Below, one piece after another: positions 3,795 through 7,598 of a stretch of 7,598 nt of DNA (positions are counted from its first letter, which is position 1; each line of letters opens with the position of its first letter). The notes under the pieces are model-generated. The model was not told where the DNA came from and made no database searches. It worked only from the letters and a program-made list of their open reading frames with translations. Made by a program: the position numbers and the translations under genes. The stretch comes from Deinococcus sp. GTDB lineage: Bacteria; Deinococcota; Deinococci; Deinococcales; Deinococcaceae. The stretch spans positions 1 through 7,598 of the forward strand of contig JANXWI010000550.1 in assembly GCA_025351205.1 (NCBI GenBank), in the 5' to 3' direction.

Positions 3795-6385
3795 TCACCA
3801 CCCTCTTCAAGACCCTGCTGATTCTGGGTCTGCTGGCGGGCGTGGGCCTGCTCGGGCTGCTGCTGCTGTGGCAACAGGACCTGCGCCGGGTGGACGACCT
3901 GAACGTGCTGGAGTACGGCGGCAAGGCCACGGTGGTCGATGCCGGAGGGCAGATCATCGGCGCGCTCACGCCGTCTCTGAGCAGCGGCGCACGGGTCAAC
4001 CGCGACCTGCTGAAGGCCACCCAGATGAGTTCCTGGCTGCGCAAGGCAGTGGTCACCAGCGAGGACACCCGCTTCTACAACCACGGCGGCCTCGACCCGA
4101 GGGGGCTGGCGCGGGCCGTGCTGCACAGCGCCACGGGTGACCAGGAGGGCGGCAGCACCATCACCCAGCAGGTGGTCCGCAGCACCCTGCTGGCCGACAT
4201 CGGGCAGAACAAGACCCTGAGCCGCAAGCTCAAGGAGGCGCTGATGGCGGTGCAGGTCGAGCGCCGGTTTTCCAAGGAAGAGATTCTGACCGCCTACCTG
4301 AACGTGGTGTATTGGGGCGTGGGCCGCAGCGACCTGCTGGGCGCTCAGGACGCCGCCCGCACCTACTTCGGGGTCGATGCCGCGCGGCTGAACCTGGCCC
4401 AGAGCGCCTACCTGGCGACCCTGCTGCCCAACGCCCGGCGCTACAACGACTACAAAGCCTACCGCCCGCTTATCAGGAGCGTCCTGACACGCATGGTCAG
4501 GGAGGGCCGGGCCACCCAGGCCGAGGCCAACGCGGCGTGGCACTTTCCGCTGCGCCCGGTGGGCTGGACGGTGCGCTACGACGCGGCGGGCAACCTGACC
4601 GAAGCCACGCTGAGCGACCCCGCCGCCAAGCGCGCCCAGTCTCCGGCCCCGCAGGTGCGTTTTGCCGACGGCTTTCTGGACGCCGTGGAGCGCGACCTGT
4701 CTGAGCGGCTGGGCCGCAGCGTGCTGTACCGCTCCGACGTGACGGTGTACACCACCATGAACCGTCAGGCGCAGGTGAGTGCCGAGGCCGCCAGCCGGGG
4801 CGCGGCGCTGCCGCCCGGGGCCACGCTGGGACTGGCGCTGCTGGACCCCAGAAACGGCGACGTGACCGCGCTGGTGGGCCAGAAGCTGGGAGACGGCGTG
4901 CTGGAACAGTGGAACAACGCCACCCGCGCCCGCAGGCAGGTGGGCAGCAGCATCAAGCCGCTGCTGTACACGCTGGCGCTCTCGAAGGGCTGGAAACAGT
5001 CCGACACCGTGCCCGACGCGCCCCTGGACGGCGACTACCAGCCCAGGAACTACAGCGGCACCTACAGCGGCAGGCAGGTCACGCTGCGGTACGCCCTGGA
5101 CCACTCGCTCAACCTGCCCACCGTGCGGCTCGCGCAGCAGGTCGGCCTGAACTCGTTCGTGTCCAAGCTGCGTGAACTGGGCCTCTCGCCCGCCCCCGAC
5201 ACCGGGCTGCCGCTGGCCATCGGGGCGCTGGAGGCCAGCCCGCTCCAGATGGCCGCCGCCTACGCCCCGTTTGCCAACGGCGGCACCTACTACGCCCCGC
5301 GCCTGATCACGAAGGTCACCGAGGGCGGCAAGACTATCCTGACGGTCAACAAAAGCGGCGGGCAGCGGGTCTGGGACCAGCAGACCGCCTTCCTGGGCCT
5401 GGACATGATCAGAGGCGTGGTCAACGACCTGACGCCGCAGCAGGGCGGCCTGGGCTGGAAGGCGAGAATCGACGGGCGCGAGGTGGGCGGCAAGACCGGC
5501 ACCACCAACGCCATTCGCGACCTGTGGTTTGCCGGAGTGACCCCCGGCCTGAGCGCGGCGGTCTGGGTGGGCCGCAGCGACAACGTCCCTCTGCCCGCCT
5601 CAGCCTACAGCGGCGACGTGGCCGCCCCGGTCTGGCAGGCCGCCGCCGCCGGGGCGCTGCGGGGCCAGCAGGCAACCGCCTTCGGTGCGCCGCCTGAGAT
5701 CAATTTCAGGCGGGTGCGCGGGGTACAGATGGCCTTCAGGGTCGAGCAGTCGGGCGGCTTCCTGGGCGGCCTGTTCGGCGGCAATGCGGCCCCGGCTCAA
5801 GGGAATTCGGTCCAGGACAGTTCAGTACAAAATCAGCAGGCCACCCAGAACCAACCCTCGCAGCAGGCCGCAGATCAGGCGGCGGCAGCTCAGGCGGCGC
5901 AGGCTCAGATTGCTGCCCAGGCCGCAGATCAGACCGCAGCCGACGCGGCTCAGCAGGCGTCCCAGGATCAGGCGGCGCGAGATCAGGCGGCTCAGGATGA
6001 GACGGCGGCTCAGGCGGCTCAGCAGGCCGCCGCAGATCAGGCCGCGCGAGACCAGGCGGCGGCCCAGGCCGCGCAGGCAGCACGGGACCAGGCCGCCCAG
6101 CAGCAGACCAACCAGCAGAACCAGCCTCCAGTCAGCCCGGACGCGCAACCCCAGATCGACCCGAACGCGGTTCCCGTACCCGGCACAGGCGGGGCCACGC
6201 AGGCGGTGCCCGGCGACCTTCAGCCCCTGCCGGAGCCGGCGCCCGGAACCGCGCCCAACAACGCCCCGCCTACCAACGCGGTTCCAGCATCCCCTGACAA
6301 CACCGCCCCAGGCGGCATGGTTCCGGACAGCACGGCTCCGAACAGTACCGTTCCGGGCGCGGAAGTGGGCCAGCCAGGGCAGTAG
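3785..6385 (+). CDS. Class A penicillin-binding protein (glycosyltransferase/transpeptidase), 866 aa with long Ala/Gln/Pro tail
   Basis: This is a bifunctional peptidoglycan synthase of the PBP1a/ponA type. It polymerises lipid II and cross-links the strands outside the membrane. A membrane anchor spans residues about 5-28. The GT51 domain (about 75-250) shows EDTRFYNHGG (93-102, catalytic E93), GGSTITQQ (122-129), RKLKEA (147-152) and EEILTAYLNVVYWG (165-178). The transpeptidase domain (about 345-620) has SSIK with nucleophile S388 and K391, SLN (441-443) and KTGT (570-573). Residues about 680-780 are almost only Ala, Gln and Asp, and 781-866 are Pro/Ala/Asn/Gly-rich; neither part resembles an enzymatic domain. 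The frame is open from 3638, but the basic-plus-hydrophobic anchor begins at M3785, and an earlier start would crowd the divergent SDR promoter. No strong Shine-Dalgarno is seen, and a short upstream ORF overlaps the start. The call is very secure; which PBP paralogue it represents is not. Confidence 0.97.
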   Translation: MRLITTLFKTLLILGLLAGVGLLGLLLLWQQDLRRVDDLNVLEYGGKATVVDAGGQIIGALTPSLSSGARVNRDLLKATQMSSWLRKAVVTSEDTRFYNHGGLDPRGLARAVLHSATGDQEGGSTITQQVVRSTLLADIGQNKTLSRKLKEALMAVQVERRFSKEEILTAYLNVVYWGVGRSDLLGAQDAARTYFGVDAARLNLAQSAYLATLLPNARRYNDYKAYRPLIRSVLTRMVREGRATQAEANAAWHFPLRPVGWTVRYDAAGNLTEATLSDPAAKRAQSPAPQVRFADGFLDAVERDLSERLGRSVLYRSDVTVYTTMNRQAQVSAEAASRGAALPPGATLGLALLDPRNGDVTALVGQKLGDGVLEQWNNATRARRQVGSSIKPLLYTLALSKGWKQSDTVPDAPLDGDYQPRNYSGTYSGRQVTLRYALDHSLNLPTVRLAQQVGLNSFVSKLRELGLSPAPDTGLPLAIGALEASPLQMAAAYAPFANGGTYYAPRLITKVTEGGKTILTVNKSGGQRVWDQQTAFLGLDMIRGVVNDLTPQQGGLGWKARIDGREVGGKTGTTNAIRDLWFAGVTPGLSAAVWVGRSDNVPLPASAYSGDVAAPVWQAAAAGALRGQQATAFGAPPEINFRRVRGVQMAFRVEQSGGFLGGLFGGNAAPAQGNSVQDSSVQNQQATQNQPSQQAADQAAAAQAAQAQIAAQAADQTAADAAQQASQDQAARDQAAQDETAAQAAQQAAADQAARDQAAAQAAQAARDQAAQQQTNQQNQPPVSPDAQPQIDPNAVPVPGTGGATQAVPGDLQPLPEPAPGTAPNNAPPTNAVPASPDNTAPGGMVPDSTAPNSTVPGAEVGQPGQ
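5867..6103 (+). repeat. Degenerate coding repeats (DQAA / AQAA units) in the PBP tail
   Basis: Within the penicillin-binding protein gene, short units built from GATCAGGCGGC and CAGGCGGCT-like words recur in frame and encode DQAAR, DQAAA and AQAAQ motifs (residues about 695-773). Unit lengths vary, so this is not a strict tandem array but a low-complexity, helix-prone segment. It also creates a long spurious open frame on the minus strand. Confidence 0.8.
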
Positions 6386-6482
6386 GCAGGAGAGCAGCGA
6401 ACGGGCGCCGTATCAAAGCTCGGGACCGTTTGTGAGCCAGGGGGATCGGAAAAACATCTTGCAGGACGCTGGGCCAGTTCAC

Positions 6483-6514
6483 CCCCTCCCAGCCTCCCCC
6501 CTCAAAGGGAGGGG
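6483..6514. repeat. C-rich motif with two competing hairpins
   Basis: CCCCTCCC (6483-6490) and CCTCCC (6493-6498) can each pair with the single GGGAGGGG (6507-6514), giving an 8-bp stem with a 16-base loop or a 6-bp stem with an 8-base loop. No T-run follows on either strand. Motifs of this look are often dispersed intergenic repeats; whether this one is repeated in the genome cannot be seen here. Confidence 0.5.
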
Positions 6515-6517
6515 CCA

Positions 6518-6802
6518 ATACGGATTCCGCTCAGTTCCCGCACAGTCGGGAAAGCGCCGCCTGCGCGTCCATACCGCAGAGGGGCGTACCTTCTGCTTCT
6601 CCCGGTCTTGGGCAGAACGGACCCCCATCAGGGGCCTGCCCGCTTCTTGGCGTGAACAGCGCCGCGAAGGTGCAAGTCAGTCGGGGCGGCCCGCCCTCTG
6701 GCCAGATTGGTCTTCCCGTCTCTGCACCGGAGGGTGGCGACGCTACGCCGCTTGGTCGGATTGAACCCGTAGTTCATACAGGATTCAAGTCGGAGTCTGT
6801 AT
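6518..6802. repeat. Candidate small non-coding repeat / MITE-like element (285 bp)
   Basis: The left end ATACGGATTCCG (6518-6529) and the inverted right end (6791-6802, read as ATACAGACTCCG) match at 10 of 12 bases. Between them are several independent hairpins: TTCCCG-CACAGT-CGGGAA (6535-6552); GGGCAG/CTGCCC enclosing CCCC/GGGG (6610-6641); GGTGCA/TGCACC (6669-6674 with 6723-6728) enclosing GGGCGG-C-CCGCCC (6684-6696); and a terminal 11-base hairpin (6776-6786 with 6792-6802). No protein is encoded and no clear target-site duplication is seen. The architecture suggests a non-autonomous repeat of the kind reported as small non-coding repeats in Deinococcus, but copy number is unknown. Confidence 0.4.
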
Positions 6803-6858
6803 AACGCCAAGCGACCTTGCTGATCAGGGACCCTGGCCTGCACATGTTGTCTCCATCT

Positions 6859-6892
6859 GAAAAATGGCGGCCCCTCACCTGGAAGGACCGCC
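6859..6892 (-). terminator. Rho-independent terminator of the dehydrogenase gene
   Basis: Read on the minus strand after the stop at 6915, GGCGGTCCTT (6892-6883) pairs with AGGGGCCGCC (6875-6866), with two G-U pairs and a seven-base loop. It is followed by ATTTTTC (6865-6859), the T-tract expected of an intrinsic terminator. Only the minus strand has the T-run, so it should not stop transcripts arriving from the penicillin-binding protein gene as efficiently. Confidence 0.85.
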
Positions 6893-6914
6893 GCCTGCGT
6901 TCAAACTGTCTGGT

Positions 6915-7598
6915 TTACTTGGGCCGCACCAGGGTCAGCTTGCCGCTGCCCGTGGTCTCATCGAGCTGGGCCACGTACAGGTTGCCGTTGCTGCGGTCCT
7001 CGGTCAAGTCCAGCGGGCTGGGATTGAAGCCGCTCAGCCCGGTCACCCCCGACTGTGAGGCGATGATGTCGCCGTTGGCCCCGCCGGGTGTCAGGATCAC
7101 GATGTCCTTGCCGGCGCTGTAACGCACCACCATCAGCTTGTTTTTCAGGGCGCTGTTGCCCGCCAGGGTGTATTCCTCGATCACGCCGTCGGGTGAGGCG
7201 TGCAGGCCGAAGTCGTAGGCGAAGCCTCTGTAGTTGCGGTCAGGAAGGGTGCCCACCGGGTAATCGACCACCTCGGCCCGGTCAGCCCCCGCCGTCGGGT
7301 TGCCGCCGTTCATGACCCACTCGCACCTCAGGGGGTTGGGGTGGCCGTAGTAGCCGCCCTGCACCACACGGAACAGGTAGTCGTTCTGGACGCTGGCACT
7401 CTTCAGGGCGGGCACCACGGGCGCAGTGTAGGGGCCGTCTCGCCGGTTCTGGCAGGCCACGCTGCCGCTCAGGTCGCTGGGCGTGCCCGGCGTGTTGCCG
7501 CCCGCCGCCGAGCCGTTGGCGGGCGCGTAGAGCTGGCCGTTGCTGTGCCACACCAGCCGGTAGGCGTTGCGGACTCCGCTGCCGAAGATGGTCAGGGG
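6915..7598 (-). CDS. PQQ-dependent glucose/sorbosone dehydrogenase-like protein, C-terminal 227 aa (cut by right edge)
   Basis: The frame is open from the right edge to a TAA at 6917-6915. The earliest visible residues, FGSGVRNAYRLVWHSNGQLY followed by APANGSAAGGNTP, are a signature I know from PQQ-dependent sugar dehydrogenase (GSDH) beta-propeller proteins. Further blade-like segments follow: GGYYGHPNPLRCEWVMNGGN, DRNYRGFAYDFGLHASPDGVIEEY, LMVVRYSAGKDIVILTP and NGNLYVAQLDE. The protein ends with a strand-like GKLTLVRPK, so no extra C-terminal domain is present. Enzymes of this class act outside the cytoplasmic membrane, oxidising sugars with PQQ; the signal peptide and the N-terminal blades lie outside the window. 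The substrate, and whether PQQ is really bound, cannot be judged from this half. A start at the GTG at 7553 is unlikely because the homologous sequence continues upstream of it. A strong terminator follows the stop. Confidence 0.82.
   Translation of the reverse strand, partial: PLTIFGSGVRNAYRLVWHSNGQLYAPANGSAAGGNTPGTPSDLSGSVACQNRRDGPYTAPVVPALKSASVQNDYLFRVVQGGYYGHPNPLRCEWVMNGGNPTAGADRAEVVDYPVGTLPDRNYRGFAYDFGLHASPDGVIEEYTLAGNSALKNKLMVVRYSAGKDIVILTPGGANGDIIASQSGVTGLSGFNPSPLDLTEDRSNGNLYVAQLDETTGSGKLTLVRPK

Larger units (their letters stand above)
6386..6914. other. Convergent non-coding gap of about 530 bases
   Basis: The region lies between the stop of the penicillin-binding protein gene and the stop of the minus-strand dehydrogenase gene, so it needs no promoter. 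I find no convincing protein: open frames here lack start signals, codon bias and recognisable motifs. It holds a C-rich double hairpin, a 285-bp segment with inverted ends, and the terminator of the dehydrogenase gene. No U-tracted terminator is visible for the penicillin-binding protein gene. Confidence 0.7.

Noticed and set aside
3758..5104. Long minus-strand open frame opposite the penicillin-binding protein gene
   Set aside because: It is His/Gln/Gly/Val-rich with no motifs, and lies antisense to a gene with intact catalytic motifs; a GC-bias shadow.
5867..6103. Repeated units in the PBP tail as a CRISPR-like array
   Set aside because: Units are in frame, encode Ala/Gln/Asp, vary in length and have no unique spacers.
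5685..6764. 359-codon plus-strand frame overlapping the PBP tail and running into the gap
   Set aside because: Arg/Pro-rich translation out of frame with the repetitive tail; no start signal or recognisable domain.
6750..6810. Possible tRNA-like fragment (GGATTGAACCCG)
   Set aside because: No acceptor, D or anticodon arms can be drawn around it.
6628..6843. 71-codon minus-strand frame in the convergent gap
   Set aside because: No ribosome site, no family motif, and it overlaps the hairpin-rich segment; coding use unconvincing.

Overview
The window is GC-rich, with an overwhelmingly G/C third codon position, and reads as chromosomal DNA of a Deinococcus-type bacterium. This is an inference from three things: the composition, the protein styles (for example a class A penicillin-binding protein with a long Ala/Gln tail), and several genes whose start codon lies 6-7 bases after a TANNNT -10 box with no Shine-Dalgarno, as described for leaderless genes in Deinococcus.

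Layout, left to right. Five minus-strand genes occupy about 1-3605: (1) the N-terminal, multi-pass membrane part of a protein cut by the left edge, most like the sensor half of a GGDEF/EAL or kinase signalling protein; (2) a 123-residue Pro-rich protein with a C-terminal membrane hairpin; (3) a 289-residue alkaline-phosphatase-superfamily (phosphoglycerate-mutase-like) metalloenzyme; (4) a 78-residue two-helix membrane protein; (5) a 225-residue short-chain dehydrogenase/reductase. Divergent from these is one large plus-strand gene (3785-6385), a bifunctional class A penicillin-binding protein carrying both glycosyltransferase and transpeptidase motifs. A convergent non-coding stretch of about 530 bases follows. 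The window ends with the C-terminal 227 residues of a minus-strand PQQ-type glucose/sorbosone dehydrogenase-like protein, which has a clear intrinsic terminator.

The minus-strand genes do not look like one tight operon. They are separated by 67-180 bases, and most have their own candidate promoter. Functionally the window is mixed: cell-wall synthesis, one probable signalling protein, two small enzymes of unknown substrate, two small membrane proteins and a secreted-type dehydrogenase.

I see no defence system, CRISPR array, transposase, tRNA or rRNA. The least explained sequence is the convergent gap at 6386-6914. It holds a 285-bp segment bounded by matching 12-base inverted ends and packed with internal hairpins, so it looks like a small non-coding repeat or MITE-like element. 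Next to it is a C-rich double-hairpin motif. Other points worth checking are the repetitive PBP tail, a palindrome centred on the -10 box of the 78-residue gene, and an 18-bp tandem duplication that creates the N-terminus of the 123-residue protein.
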